From CAWINX01 sp963702055 (GTDB lineage Bacteria > Actinomycetota > Thermoleophilia > Solirubrobacterales > 70-9), in NCBI GenBank assembly GCA_963702055.1, contig OY969702.1, positions 310,001 to 374,000 on the forward strand: a stretch of DNA of 64,000 nt, in the 5' to 3' direction. Below are positions 24,976 to 32,222 of this stretch, piece after piece. The notes beneath the pieces are model-generated. The model saw only the letters and a program-made list of their open reading frames with translations, was not told where the DNA came from and made no database searches. The translations under genes and the position numbers were made by a program. Within the stretch, counting starts at the first letter, position 1, and each line of letters begins with the position of its first letter.

Positions 24976-27056
24976 TCCGCAACTCCGAACCTGGCGGCGA
25001 GACGCTCGATTTCGGCCTCTTCGGCCTCAGTGGCCGCCTCGGCCCCCCCGTTGTGCTTCCCATCGGTGACATCGGTGACATTGGCTTTCCCATGCGGTTT
25101 GCGGCTGTTTTCTATCGGTGACAATCCCTCGTCTGTCACCGATAGAACCCCCCCGGTTTTTGGCTCTACAGAGCCGTTGTCACCGTTGTCACCGCTGAGC
25201 GCGCCTTCCGGGGACAGGTAGCGGTCCCAGGCGTCAACGAACTGCTCCCGTTCGTAGCCCTTCCCGTGCCAACCGCCGTCCCGAACATCCTTGCGGCGGA
25301 TGCCGTAGGGCTTTAGAAGGTTCGCCAGTGCCCTCGGCGTCAGTCCCGTGTCGGCCTTGCCCCAGGTGCCCCAGGGAGCCTCATCGTCGGCCTTTAGTTC
25401 CTCGATCAGGTCCACCGTCGAAATCACGTCCTGCGCGCCGAGCGCAGCCCGTACATCGGCCAGCAGCCGAACTCCCCAACTCTCGCTCGCCTCGGCCTTT
25501 TCGCCGTGCAACTCGACCAGGGCGGCGCGCGCTCGGACCGGCCATTCACCGCCCGCCAAGTCGGCAATCGCTAGTAGTGGCTCTGCGCCATCCTGGGCGC
25601 GGTCGCTCAGCTCCTCTGGCAGCTCTGGCTCGGCGCGCCCGAGCTTGTCCATGTAGAAGGTGGCCCAGCGGGCGGCCTCCCGCTTCAACGGCTCACAGGC
25701 CGCCGTGATCGTCTTGTAGCGCCCCCGTTCTACGTGCTCGTCGGGTCGACGCCGCCGAAGTCGGATCGGGATAGAGCGGTCGGCCAGGGTGTCGGGAAGG
25801 TCCCCGATCCCGGCCAGCGCCTTTGCCCCGAATACGGGATACGCGGTAACGGTCTGTTTGGAGCCGTCACCCTCACAGCGCCAAGCCACAGCGCCGCGCC
25901 GGTAGCCAGCATTGAGCAAGCCGCGCTGTTCTTCTTTCGTGGCGGTTGCCCCCCGGCCCCACAGGGCGTCCACCTCGTCGTAGAGGAGGGTCGCCGGTCC
26001 ACCGTCACCGGCAAGCGCCCGAAAGAGTGCCGCGTCGCTGACGTTCGCAGCCTCCATCGCACGCGGCACAAGCTGGGCCAGCACCTCCAGCATCCGGGAC
26101 TTGCCGCTCTGCTTCTCCGCGCTGCTGATGTCGAGGTAGGGGGTGGTATCTGCCGCCTCAATGGCGTGTGCGTGAACCGCCCAGAGCGCTACGGCATCGC
26201 GCTGCGCCTCAGTGAGGACGACGAATCGCCGCAACGTGGAAGCGATTGAGGCGAGCAGCTTCCCCGTGTTGGGTGGCGGCCCCTGGTCGGCGGGAGGAAC
26301 TTCTGGGTCCGGGGAGCCAGAAGTCTCGACCGGCCGCAGCTCGCTGAGAGGGTGTCCGGCGGCCAGGTGATCGCTTACGTCCTTGCAACCCTCGGCGCAC
26401 TCGAAGACCCGGACCTCGGCGGCGATGCCTTCAAGGGACCGCGAAAGCTCGGCTGCGTGTTTGCGGCCCGGTTCGTCAGCGTCCGCGATGACCGCGACCC
26501 GCGCGCCACGTAGGGACTCACTGAATTGGGGTTTCCACTTCCCGGCCCCGCCGGGGGAGGTGGTGGCGGTGACGCCGCGTTGCGCGAGTGCGTCAGCGTC
26601 CTTCTCACCCTCGACTACACAGACCTTGCCCCCGGCCTTCGCCGTCTCGATGACTTCGGGGAGCCTGTAGAGAACCCGCTGGGTCTTGCCCAGCTTCCAC
26701 TCCCAGCCCCCGTCGCCGTCAGGCTTGCGCTGGCGGAAGTCCTTGGGGTGGAATCGGACGACCTGGAAGAGAAGCTCACCGGATTCGCCTACGTAGTCGT
26801 AGGTGGCGACGATCTCGCGCTTGCCGTTGCCGTTCTGCCGCTCCGCGAAGAGGTCGGCCATCGTGAGGCCGACAGCACCGACGATCTCTTCGGGCGTACA
26901 GCCGGCGTGGCAGGTCAAGAGAACGCGGTCGTCGGTGCCGAGTCCGATCGACAGCGAAGGGTCGCGGTCGTCGTGGGCCGGGCAACGAGCAACCCAGGCT
27001 GCGTCGCCAGCGCCCTTGACGCTCTCGAAGCGCTCCAGGACTTGATCGACGGTCAC
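24972..27056 (-). CDS. Primase-helicase-like replication protein (CHC2 zinc finger, Toprim, DUF3631)
   Basis: 694 residues. N-terminus: a CHC2-type zinc finger with CPAHDDRDPSLSI and LLTCHAGCTPEEIVGA (residues 24-60). Middle: a Toprim domain with VCVVEGEKDADALAQRG, and IADADEPGRKHAAELSRSL as the DxD part (150-235). C-terminal: a DUF3631/ATPase-like domain with SSAEKQSGKSRMLEVL as the Walker A-like loop and LLYDEVDALWGRGATATKEEQRGLLNAGYRRGA as the Walker B region. This architecture is common in replication proteins of actinobacterial prophages and integrative elements. It probably primes and drives replication of excised E2. The tail is low-complexity. Coupled by ATGA overlap to the gene upstream. 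Confidence 0.85.
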   Translation of the reverse strand: MTVDQVLERFESVKGAGDAAWVARCPAHDDRDPSLSIGLGTDDRVLLTCHAGCTPEEIVGAVGLTMADLFAERQNGNGKREIVATYDYVGESGELLFQVVRFHPKDFRQRKPDGDGGWEWKLGKTQRVLYRLPEVIETAKAGGKVCVVEGEKDADALAQRGVTATTSPGGAGKWKPQFSESLRGARVAVIADADEPGRKHAAELSRSLEGIAAEVRVFECAEGCKDVSDHLAAGHPLSELRPVETSGSPDPEVPPADQGPPPNTGKLLASIASTLRRFVVLTEAQRDAVALWAVHAHAIEAADTTPYLDISSAEKQSGKSRMLEVLAQLVPRAMEAANVSDAALFRALAGDGGPATLLYDEVDALWGRGATATKEEQRGLLNAGYRRGAVAWRCEGDGSKQTVTAYPVFGAKALAGIGDLPDTLADRSIPIRLRRRRPDEHVERGRYKTITAACEPLKREAARWATFYMDKLGRAEPELPEELSDRAQDGAEPLLAIADLAGGEWPVRARAALVELHGEKAEASESWGVRLLADVRAALGAQDVISTVDLIEELKADDEAPWGTWGKADTGLTPRALANLLKPYGIRRKDVRDGGWHGKGYEREQFVDAWDRYLSPEGALSGDNGDNGSVEPKTGGVLSVTDEGLSPIENSRKPHGKANVTDVTDGKHNGGAEAATEAEEAEIERLAARFGVAE

Positions 27057-27721
27057 AGCGCTCGCTCCCTTCGCAGGGAGGCGCGCAGGCCCACGTACAT
27101 GGCCTGTTGTGCGGCCCGTGGCAGGCGGTCAAAGCAGGCGAGCCGCTGAGGGCCAGTGAGGAACGGCGTCAGGCCGTGGAGAACGCCGAAGCCCAGAGGG
27201 GCCGAAGCACGAGCCCCCCTGGGCGTTAGCGCATGGCCGGACTCGTCATCGGAGGAAGATTCTGGTGGGTCTGGGTCCGATCCGCCGGGGCCTGCGCGGG
27301 TCGCGCCTCGCTTGGCGCTCTGCCTTGACCGCGACCGCCGGGGTGCGCGACTGTGCCCTGCGCGACGTGCGGCAATCGCAGCAGCCATTCCGGCTCCCGC
27401 GCGGCGTCGGCGCACAATCGCCCGGTGGGCCTTCTTGAAGGGATTGCCCCTGGAGCGGTTGGCGGCGGCTGCCACCCGTTCAACCGAACATCCCTCTTCC
27501 AGTCGGCGCTCCATTCCCTTGAGCCGCTGCAAGGCAGCTACGTCTCCGACCTCTGCCTCGAAGGCGATTTGGGCCGAGAGACTGGCGGCCATCTGTCGGC
27601 CGAGGTGCCGCTGACGACACGCTGCCCTTGCCGCGCGCTGCTCCGGCGTTTGCCGGGAGTGCTCGCAGGACCCTTCGGCGGGAGAGCCGTCTTGCTCGCC
27701 GCGCTTACCCTGAGCGTCCAT
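27053..27721 (-). CDS. Basic protein of unknown function in the replication module
   Basis: 222 residues. The sequence is rich in Arg and Ala, with a helical N-terminus (PEQRAARAACRQRHLGRQMAASL), a central segment GCSVERVAAAANRSRGNPFKKAHRAIVRRRRAG and a polar linker, then LGFGVLHGLTPFLTGPQRLACFDRLPRAAQQAMYVGL. I recognise no family. Its high charge and position directly before the primase, sharing ATGA, suggest DNA binding or replication initiation, but nothing proves it. Low-complexity composition raises some risk that part of the frame is not translated. Confidence 0.6.
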   Translation of the reverse strand: MDAQGKRGEQDGSPAEGSCEHSRQTPEQRAARAACRQRHLGRQMAASLSAQIAFEAEVGDVAALQRLKGMERRLEEGCSVERVAAAANRSRGNPFKKAHRAIVRRRRAGAGMAAAIAARRAGHSRAPRRSRSRQSAKRGATRAGPGGSDPDPPESSSDDESGHALTPRGARASAPLGFGVLHGLTPFLTGPQRLACFDRLPRAAQQAMYVGLRASLRRERAL

Positions 27722-27926
27722 CGCCGCTTGTTGCTCCGAAAGCCATTTCCTTACCGCCAGAGTACGGCCCGCTCAGGATGCCCTTTTGCGGCCAAGACGC
27801 GAAAACGGCGCCCATCAGGACGCCGCAGCCGCCAGGAAATAGCCCCAGACCAAGGGCGATAAGGGCAGAGTAGACGATGGTGACGACGCCCCCGAAACCC
27901 GCATGGGCAAAGCGTTTCCTTTCCAT
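27705..27926 (-). CDS. Small membrane protein of E2
   Basis: 73 residues, overlapping the next gene by 17 bp. After a basic start (MERKRFAHAGFGG) it has one long hydrophobic region, VVTIVYSALIALGLGLFPGGCGVLMGAVFA, enough for one or two helices, and a polar glycine-rich tail. No family is recognised. A 17-bp perfect palindrome covers the start codon, so its translation or transcription is probably controlled. It would be the first gene of the replication-integration operon. Confidence 0.55.
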   Translation of the reverse strand: MERKRFAHAGFGGVVTIVYSALIALGLGLFPGGCGVLMGAVFASWPQKGILSGPYSGGKEMAFGATSGDGRSG

Positions 27927-27934
27927 TGGAAAGG
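27918..27934. promoter_or_regulatory. Palindrome covering the start of the E2 replication operon
   Basis: CCTTTCCATTGGAAAGG has perfect 8-bp arms around one central base and spans from eight bases before to six bases after the first base of the ATG at 27926 on the minus strand. The half-site AAGCGTTTCC occurs directly beside it and again near 27968. A repressor operator is the simplest reading; a translation-blocking hairpin is the alternative. Confidence 0.5.
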
Positions 27935-28323
27935 CTGTGTGGGTCCTGGGTAGCGACTCTGAGGTAAGCGTTTCCCTAGCGGCGGTAACTAAGGCAGGCG
28001 GGCGCGTTAGGAGGCTGGAGCTGAGAGACGGGCGTATAGAGGTACTAGCGCCCTCACGCGTTCAAGCCTGCCCCCCGGCCCCTCGCGCTTGGGGTTTCAC
28101 TTTCGGCTGGGCCGGACAAGCGGATTCATTGTCCGCACGTCACGCAGCAAAGGCACTGTCTAAGCCAAGTGCGCGGGGGGTGTGGCCGGAGTGAGTCCAC
28201 TCCTCGTGCTGGCTCAGGTCGGGACAGCGCCTGTGCGCGCGTTTAGGAGCGCCTCTGCCTGCGCTGTGCGGCCAATCCAGCCCAGGAAGCCATTCCCGGA
28301 AAGCCAGGGCCTAAGCCTCTAGC
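27935..28323. promoter_or_regulatory. Control region between the two E2 operons, no confident gene
   Basis: Base composition is more even than in the genes around it. A plus-strand frame (27877-28194) runs through it, but it overlaps the small membrane protein, has no ribosome site and resembles nothing known, so I do not call it. An inverted repeat CGGACAA-N9-TTGTCCG at 28113-28135 is a possible operator or origin element. The region probably holds the promoter of the replication operon and the terminator of the operon to its right. Confidence 0.45.
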
Positions 28324-28854
28324 TCACGCTGCTTCGCCCTCTACGAGCTGCGCCTCTGGGATCTCCTCGGCTTCGCCCTCGATGATGACTCCCTTTGCCT
28401 TGAGGGCGCGGATGACTTCTGAGGCATCGCGGTGCTCGACCACTACGGATGCCTCGCCTCTCAGTACTGCGGCCTTGTCTGTGTGGACGGCTGCGGCCGT
28501 AGTGACATTACGGATGCCGCCAGGGAGGTCGCGAGCGGGGATGTCGTCTATCTCTTGCTCCAAGCGCTCGGTCATCTTGCCCGCTACGGATGCCTGGTGC
28601 TCTGCGAGGCGCATGTGCTGCTCTGCCGCTTCGGCTCTGATCCTTGGTAGGAGCTTGGCCCTGATCTCCTCGTAGGAGGTCGCCTCGCGCTTCTTCCAGC
28701 CGTACAGGGTTCGGTGGGGGACCTTGAAGCCTTCTGGGTCCTCGGCCAGGTCTGCCGCTGCTTTGCGGGCGTTCCCGTTGGCTACGGCCACAGCGAGTAG
28801 GCCGCGCTGCACCTGGGCGGTGCTGTAGTCGCGGGTGCGTACGACCTTGCTCAC
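28324..28854 (-). CDS. Terminase small subunit-like or HTH phage protein
   Basis: 176 residues from GTG 28854, overlapping the preceding stop (GTGA). Residues 10-60 read YSTAQVQRGLLAVAVANGNARKAAADL followed by VPHRTLYGWKKRE, a helix-turn-helix like that of small terminase subunits. The middle is a helical oligomerisation-like segment (LLPRIRAEAAEQHMRLAEHQASVAGKMTERLEQEI), and the acidic tail ends EEIPEAQLVEGEAA. No large terminase subunit lies in the element. If TerS is correct, it could redirect packaging of a helper phage as in phage satellites. A general transcription factor remains possible. Confidence 0.55.
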   Translation of the reverse strand: MSKVVRTRDYSTAQVQRGLLAVAVANGNARKAAADLAEDPEGFKVPHRTLYGWKKREATSYEEIRAKLLPRIRAEAAEQHMRLAEHQASVAGKMTERLEQEIDDIPARDLPGGIRNVTTAAAVHTDKAAVLRGEASVVVEHRDASEVIRALKAKGVIIEGEAEEIPEAQLVEGEAA

Positions 28855-29102
28855 AGCCCGCTTCCGCCGAGGTAGTGGATACCCGGCTTCTTGGGCTTGC
28901 TGAAGGGCATCGGTTTGGGGGGTTTGGGCATCCCTCCGAGCTGGAGCGGTGTCAGGTTGTCGGTGCGGCTCTTGAAGTTCTGGCTTGCGCCCTTGGCGAG
29001 GGCTCTACGGACCGCCGCAAGTGCGGCCTTCCGCGAAGCTCTGATCTGCGTTGTCTCGCGCGCGATGTTGCGGACCTGGAGACGGGGGGTTCTATGGGGC
29101 AT
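28851..29102 (-). CDS. Small basic protein of unknown function
   Basis: 83 residues. The N-terminal half is basic and helical (ARETTQIRASRKAALAAVRRAL), and the C-terminal half is proline-lysine-rich (MPKPPKPMPFSKPKKPGIHYLGG). It overlaps the terminase-like gene by 4 bp. Basic tails of this kind are common in nucleic-acid-binding phage proteins, but no family is recognised. Confidence 0.55.
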   Translation of the reverse strand: MPHRTPRLQVRNIARETTQIRASRKAALAAVRRALAKGASQNFKSRTDNLTPLQLGGMPKPPKPMPFSKPKKPGIHYLGGSGL

Positions 29103-29105
29103 GGT

Positions 29106-29351
29106 CTAGCCCACCTCCTCATCGGTCGGGATTACGAGCACGGTCCCCTCGCCCCACACGGTGCTGTCGCGCTCAATGACGATGCGCTCGAAGGGTGTGG
29201 CGTTGGATTCGTCGGGGTTGAAGCCGGACTCTGTTTGGGCCGGGTAGTCCTCAATCGCAGCGGTGCCGTTGACGGCAACTAGCTTCTTGTTGCTGGCGTC
29301 GGCAGGGATGCGGACCGGCTGTCTGGGGAAGATGGGGAAGGTGTCGGTCAC
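29106..29351 (-). CDS. Small protein of unknown function in E2
   Basis: 81 residues starting MTDTFPIFPRQPVRIPADAS. It looks like a small beta-rich domain: VRIPADASNKKLVAVNGTAAIEDYPAQ, then IVIERDSTVWGEGTVLVIPTDEE. Acidic overall. It overlaps the next gene upstream by 4 bp (ATGA) and is 3 bp from the basic protein, so all these small genes are one transcript. No homologue is recognised. Confidence 0.55.
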   Translation of the reverse strand: MTDTFPIFPRQPVRIPADASNKKLVAVNGTAAIEDYPAQTESGFNPDESNATPFERIVIERDSTVWGEGTVLVIPTDEEVG

Positions 29352-29815
29352 TCGCCGGCCTCCTGCGGGGCTAGGTCGCCCTCGCCGCCCGCGTCGGCCT
29401 CTTGCTGGTTGAAGAAGTCGGCTTCGTCCATGACCTCCGCCATCAGGTCTTTCCGGCTGAGATCCTCACGAGTGCGATCCGCCAGTTGGGCTCCGTGCCT
29501 TTCGGCAAGATCGGGAATCTCGCCGTTCGGGCCAACGTCATTGAGGAGCGCGGCCACTTCGGCGCTGGAGGGCTCTCGCCCGATCCGCTGCGCCAGTCGC
29601 CCGACCTCGTGGTTGAAGTCGTGCTCCCAGCCTCCAGTTTCGACCGGGGCGGGTGCGTCCTCTAGCTCGATACCCAGAACCTGGAGCACCTGGCCCTGGG
29701 CTTCGGGGCCGTACTCGCCTCGGATGGCCTCCATGACTGTTTCCGGGTCTTCGTACTCCAGGTTGTCGAGGTCGATTTCCGGCTCGTAACCGAGATAGGC
29801 GTAGTCGTTGGTCAT
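29348..29815 (-). CDS. Acidic protein of unknown function in E2
   Basis: 155 residues, strongly acidic (DLDNLEYEDPETVMEAIRGEYG near the start, EADAGGEGDLAPQEAGE at the end). Predicted mostly helical. A segment near the middle, FNHEVGRLAQRIGREPSSAEVAALLNDVG, has a helix-turn-helix-like rhythm. Its acidity resembles phage scaffold or DNA-mimic proteins, but this is composition only. It overlaps both neighbours by 4 bp. Confidence 0.55.
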   Translation of the reverse strand: MTNDYAYLGYEPEIDLDNLEYEDPETVMEAIRGEYGPEAQGQVLQVLGIELEDAPAPVETGGWEHDFNHEVGRLAQRIGREPSSAEVAALLNDVGPNGEIPDLAERHGAQLADRTREDLSRKDLMAEVMDEADFFNQQEADAGGEGDLAPQEAGE

Positions 29816-30600
29816 GCGGGCACCGGCTCCTTAGCCTCGAAGGGTTTTCCAGCAAGCTCTCTTCGTAGGGCGATGGCCTCTTCCAGGTCAGGCCCCACGG
29901 TCTTCCAGCGCTGCTTCCCCTCGTCGTCGGGGTAGCCGATCTCATAGACCCGACCCTCGGAGGTGTCGTTGAAGTAGACGCCCTTCTCACCCTCGACCTT
30001 CGTTCGCCGGGCCTTCTTTGACGGGGTCGCTTCGACTTTCGCCTGGAAGTGCTCGCGCAGGTAGGCGACTTTGCCCTCAAGCTCTTGGTTGTCGCTGGTC
30101 AGGCTGTTGACCTGGGCCTGGGCCTCTTCGAGCTGCTCGACAAGCTGTGGCACGCGCTCTGCCTGCTCTCGAAGCTGATCGGACTCGGCAAGCGCCGTGT
30201 CGCGCTGCGAGAACGCCTTGGCCTGGACGCCAGCGGCGTGTTCGGCAAGGTCGCTGACCCCGGCCGCTACAAGCTCATTCAGGGTCGTGTCCGCCTGGGG
30301 GGCCGGACCCTGAGTGCCGAGTCTGCCGAGTAGGTCGCTTTGCAGGGAGCCGGGCTCCCAGGTGTCGGTGTTGCCTCCCCTTCCTGCGACGATCATCGCG
30401 AGCGCCCAAAGCCGCTCATCCGTTTGGTCGCACCCGGCGAGGTAGTCACCAAGGGCCGCGAGAGCGGCTACGTGGGGAGAGCCAGGATCGCCCAGAGCGG
30501 AACGCGCCTGGTCGGTCTGGTTCCTCACGTACTGCAAGAGGGTGGCGGGGATGGCGTCGGAGCCTGCTCGCCTCCCGAGGGTTGTAACTCGATCGCTCAA
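29812..30600 (-). CDS. Coiled-coil protein with an integrase-type arm-binding domain at its C-terminus
   Basis: 263 residues from TTG 30600, seven bases after GAGG; a longer start at TTG 30654 has no such site. Residues 1-110 are helical and unassigned. Residues 120-195 form a coiled coil (QLREQAERVPQLVEQLEEAQAQV and a following segment to YLREHF). The last 60 residues, GVYFNDTSEGRVYEIGYPDDEGKQRW and onward to LRRELAGKPF, closely resemble the AP2-like N-terminal domain by which tyrosine integrases bind arm sites, without any catalytic domain. It is the first gene next to the right att end. It may bind the GGACTCAC sites and assist or block integration. No exact precedent comes to mind. Confidence 0.65.
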   Translation of the reverse strand: MSDRVTTLGRRAGSDAIPATLLQYVRNQTDQARSALGDPGSPHVAALAALGDYLAGCDQTDERLWALAMIVAGRGGNTDTWEPGSLQSDLLGRLGTQGPAPQADTTLNELVAAGVSDLAEHAAGVQAKAFSQRDTALAESDQLREQAERVPQLVEQLEEAQAQVNSLTSDNQELEGKVAYLREHFQAKVEATPSKKARRTKVEGEKGVYFNDTSEGRVYEIGYPDDEGKQRWKTVGPDLEEAIALRRELAGKPFEAKEPVPA

Positions 30601-30719
30601 AGGTCTACCTCGTTGGTCTAGGTCGTTTTGTCCTGGTCCCAGATTCCTCCGCAACGCGGATGTGCTTGGCGCTGGCGGCTGCGGAACAGGCGCGAAGCGC
30701 CTGCGGTCCCTGTGGAGAT

Positions 30720-30738
30720 GGACTCACTTTGGACTCAC
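30720..30738 (+). other. Candidate integrase arm-type sites, E2 right end
   Basis: The 19-bp sequence GGACTCACTTTGGACTCAC, two 8-bp repeats 11 bp apart, is an exact copy of that at 22934-22952 and lies 74 bp inside the right att copy. Confidence 0.65.
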
Positions 30739-30780
30739 ATCGCCAAATCACGGCTTGAGGAAAGCGGCTCTAGAGAGCCG

Positions 30781-30808
30781 AAAACCCCGCCTGAGCGGGG
30801 CTTTCTTT
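30781..30808 (-). terminator. Rho-independent terminator after the tRNA gene
   Basis: Stem CCCCGC/GCGGGG around CTGA. On the minus strand it is followed by four T residues; on the plus strand by CTTTCTTT. It lies four bases beyond the 3' end of tRNA-Met, so it most likely ends that transcript, and it may work in both directions at the end of E2. Confidence 0.75.
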
Positions 30809-30811
30809 GAG

Positions 30812-30853
30812 TGCCGGAGGAGGGACTCGAACCCCCGACACGCGGATTATGAT
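30812..30853 (-). repeat. Right attachment-site copy within the intact tRNA
   Basis: The 42 bp from the anticodon loop to the 3' end of tRNA-Met, identical to the copies at 14906 and 22784. Because this copy is part of a complete tRNA, the gene was restored by the E2 att sequence on integration. Confidence 0.92.
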
Positions 30854-30885
30854 TCCGCTGCTCTAACCAGCTGAGCTACTCCGGC
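30812..30885 (-). tRNA. tRNA-Met (CAT anticodon)
   Basis: 74 nt on the minus strand. Acceptor stem GCCGGAG/CTCCGGC with discriminator A, D arm GCTC/GAGC, anticodon stem GCGGA/TCCGC with loop ATCATAA (anticodon CAT), five-base variable loop, and T arm GGGGG-TTCGAGT-CCCTC. The CCA end is not encoded. CAT could also be the lysidine-modified isoleucine tRNA; the sequence cannot settle this. It is the integration target of E1 and E2. Confidence 0.93.
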
Positions 30886-30998
30886 GGGGATCGGCATGGT
30901 AGCGGCGGGGCGGCGGCTGCCGGTGGATCGTTGGGGCCTGCGATCCTTGGTCGGTGGAGCCTTCGTCCGGTCGAACTCCGGGATCCGGATGGGCCGCG

Positions 30999-31172
30999 AT
31001 GCGGCCGGTGCTGGTCGCCTTCCTGTTTGCCGCCGATGCCTTCGTGGTGGCTGCGCTTGCCCTGGCTCGGCCCGGCGGGTGGTTCCCGCCCTTCCTCGCC
31101 TTCGGCTCGGTTCTGCTCGGGCTGGTCTGGTTCGAGGCCTGGGCGGTGCGCCACCGACACGACGACGACTGA
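30999..31172 (+). CDS. Small two-helix membrane protein
   Basis: 57 residues from ATG 30999, the start nearest to the first helix. Two hydrophobic helices (LVAFLFAADAFVVAALALA and FLAFGSVLLGLVWFEAWAV) are joined by a short Pro/Gly-rich loop, with a basic-acidic tail RHRHDDD. No family is recognised. It is the first gene outside the integrated elements. Confidence 0.5.
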   Translation: MRPVLVAFLFAADAFVVAALALARPGGWFPPFLAFGSVLLGLVWFEAWAVRHRHDDD

Positions 31173-31194
31173 CGGTGGGTCGCCGACGGCCTTG

Positions 31195-31235
31195 CGCTGT
31201 TCCTTTACCCGCCCATACCCGGCAAAGGAACAGCG
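31195..31235. repeat. Hairpin repeat family A, copy 1
   Basis: 41-nt inverted repeat with 12-nt arms CGCTGTTCCTTT/AAAGGAACAGCG around a Pro-codon-like GC loop. It is the reverse complement of the copy at 55069-55109, with one base different in the loop. A diverged copy lies at 47919-47967. All three are intergenic. Confidence 0.8.
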
Positions 31236-31265
31236 GAGTGGGTCGGGCGGTTAGCCTCCAGGCTC

Positions 31266-32219
31266 ATGACCGCAGATCTTGAACAGGCGGTGAGCGCGGT
31301 GGTCCGGGACTGCCTCGGCGTCTCCTCGGGCGAGGAGGTGCTCGTCGTCTGCAACCCCGCCACTCGTGACCTCGGCGAGCAGATGCGCGCCGAGGCGCAG
31401 GAGGCCGGCGCCGACGCCACTCTGGCGACGATCGCCGAGCGTGCCTCTCACGCGGCCGAGCCGCCGCGCCCCGTTGCCGCCGCGATGGCCGCAGCCGATG
31501 TGGTGCTCGCGCCCACCGTCCAGTCGCTCTCCCACACCGCCGCCCGCAAGGTCGCCAGTGAGGCCGGCGTGCGAATCGCCACCCTGCCCGGCGTCACCGA
31601 GGAGATGCTCGCCCGGGTGATGAGTGCCGACATGGCCGAGCTGCGCCGCCGGGGCGCCGCCGTCGCCGCTGCGCTCGACGCCGGCTCCGAGGCGCGGATC
31701 ACCTGCGCCCACGGCAGCGACCTGCGGCTCGGCCTCGAGGGGCGCACCGCGATCCCCGACGCCGGCGAGCTGACCGCCTCCGGCGCCTTCGGCAACCTGC
31801 CCTGCGGCGAAGGATTCATCGCCCCGCTGGAGGGGACCGGGGAGGGGACGCTGGTCATCGACGGCTCGATCGCCGGTGTCGGCAAGGTCGACGCCCCCGT
31901 CACCCTGACCGTGCGCGGCGGCCACCTCGCCGACGTCACCGGCACCGAGGGGGCGACGCTGATGGAGCTGCTTACCGCGCATGGCCGCGACGGCACCAAC
32001 GTCGCCGAACTCGGGATCGGCACCAACGAGAAGGCGATCCTCACCGGCAACATCCTCGAGGACGAGAAGATCCTCGGCACCGCCCACGTCGCCTTCGGCG
32101 CCTCGGCGGCGATCGGCGGCACCGTCCAGGTGCCGGTCCACCTCGACTGCGTGATCCTCGAGCCGACCGTCGAGATCGACGGCGAAGCGATCGTCCGCGC
32201 CGGCGAGCTGCTCGTCTGA
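31266..32219 (+). CDS. Aminopeptidase, M29/AmpT-related
   Basis: 317 residues. The C-terminal half holds the family's metal-site region: GAFGNLPCGEGFIAP with the Glu, ELGIGTNEKAILTGNILEDEKILGTAHVAFG and the closing VPVHLDCVILEPTVEIDG. These match the thermophilic (M29) aminopeptidase group and its relatives; some relatives are ring-cleaving dioxygenases, so the substrate is open. The N-terminal half contains a Rossmann-like segment (EEVLVVCNPATRDLGEQMRAE). It is followed after 3 bp by ftcD, so the two are co-transcribed. Confidence 0.75.
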   Translation: MTADLEQAVSAVVRDCLGVSSGEEVLVVCNPATRDLGEQMRAEAQEAGADATLATIAERASHAAEPPRPVAAAMAAADVVLAPTVQSLSHTAARKVASEAGVRIATLPGVTEEMLARVMSADMAELRRRGAAVAAALDAGSEARITCAHGSDLRLGLEGRTAIPDAGELTASGAFGNLPCGEGFIAPLEGTGEGTLVIDGSIAGVGKVDAPVTLTVRGGHLADVTGTEGATLMELLTAHGRDGTNVAELGIGTNEKAILTGNILEDEKILGTAHVAFGASAAIGGTVQVPVHLDCVILEPTVEIDGEAIVRAGELLV

Positions 32220-32222
32220 GCG

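Larger units (their letters stand above)
22784..30853. mobile_element. Integrated element E2 (about 8.0 kb), phage-satellite-like
   Basis: Bounded by the 42-bp att copies at 22784 and 30812, the latter inside the complete tRNA-Met gene. All confident genes read leftwards: coiled-coil protein, four small orphans including a terminase-small-subunit-like protein, then, after a 400-bp control region, a small membrane protein, an orphan, a primase-helicase, a zinc-ribbon protein, an AlpA-like HTH protein and a tyrosine integrase. Paired GGACTCAC repeats 11 bp apart lie inside both ends. Capsid, portal, tail and large terminase genes are absent. This gene set matches the general plan of phage satellites such as PICIs; that assignment is an inference. 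Confidence 0.75.

Noticed and set aside
27877..28194. Plus-strand frame in the E2 control region
   Set aside because: No ribosome site, no similarity and overlap with the small membrane protein; described as part of the control region.
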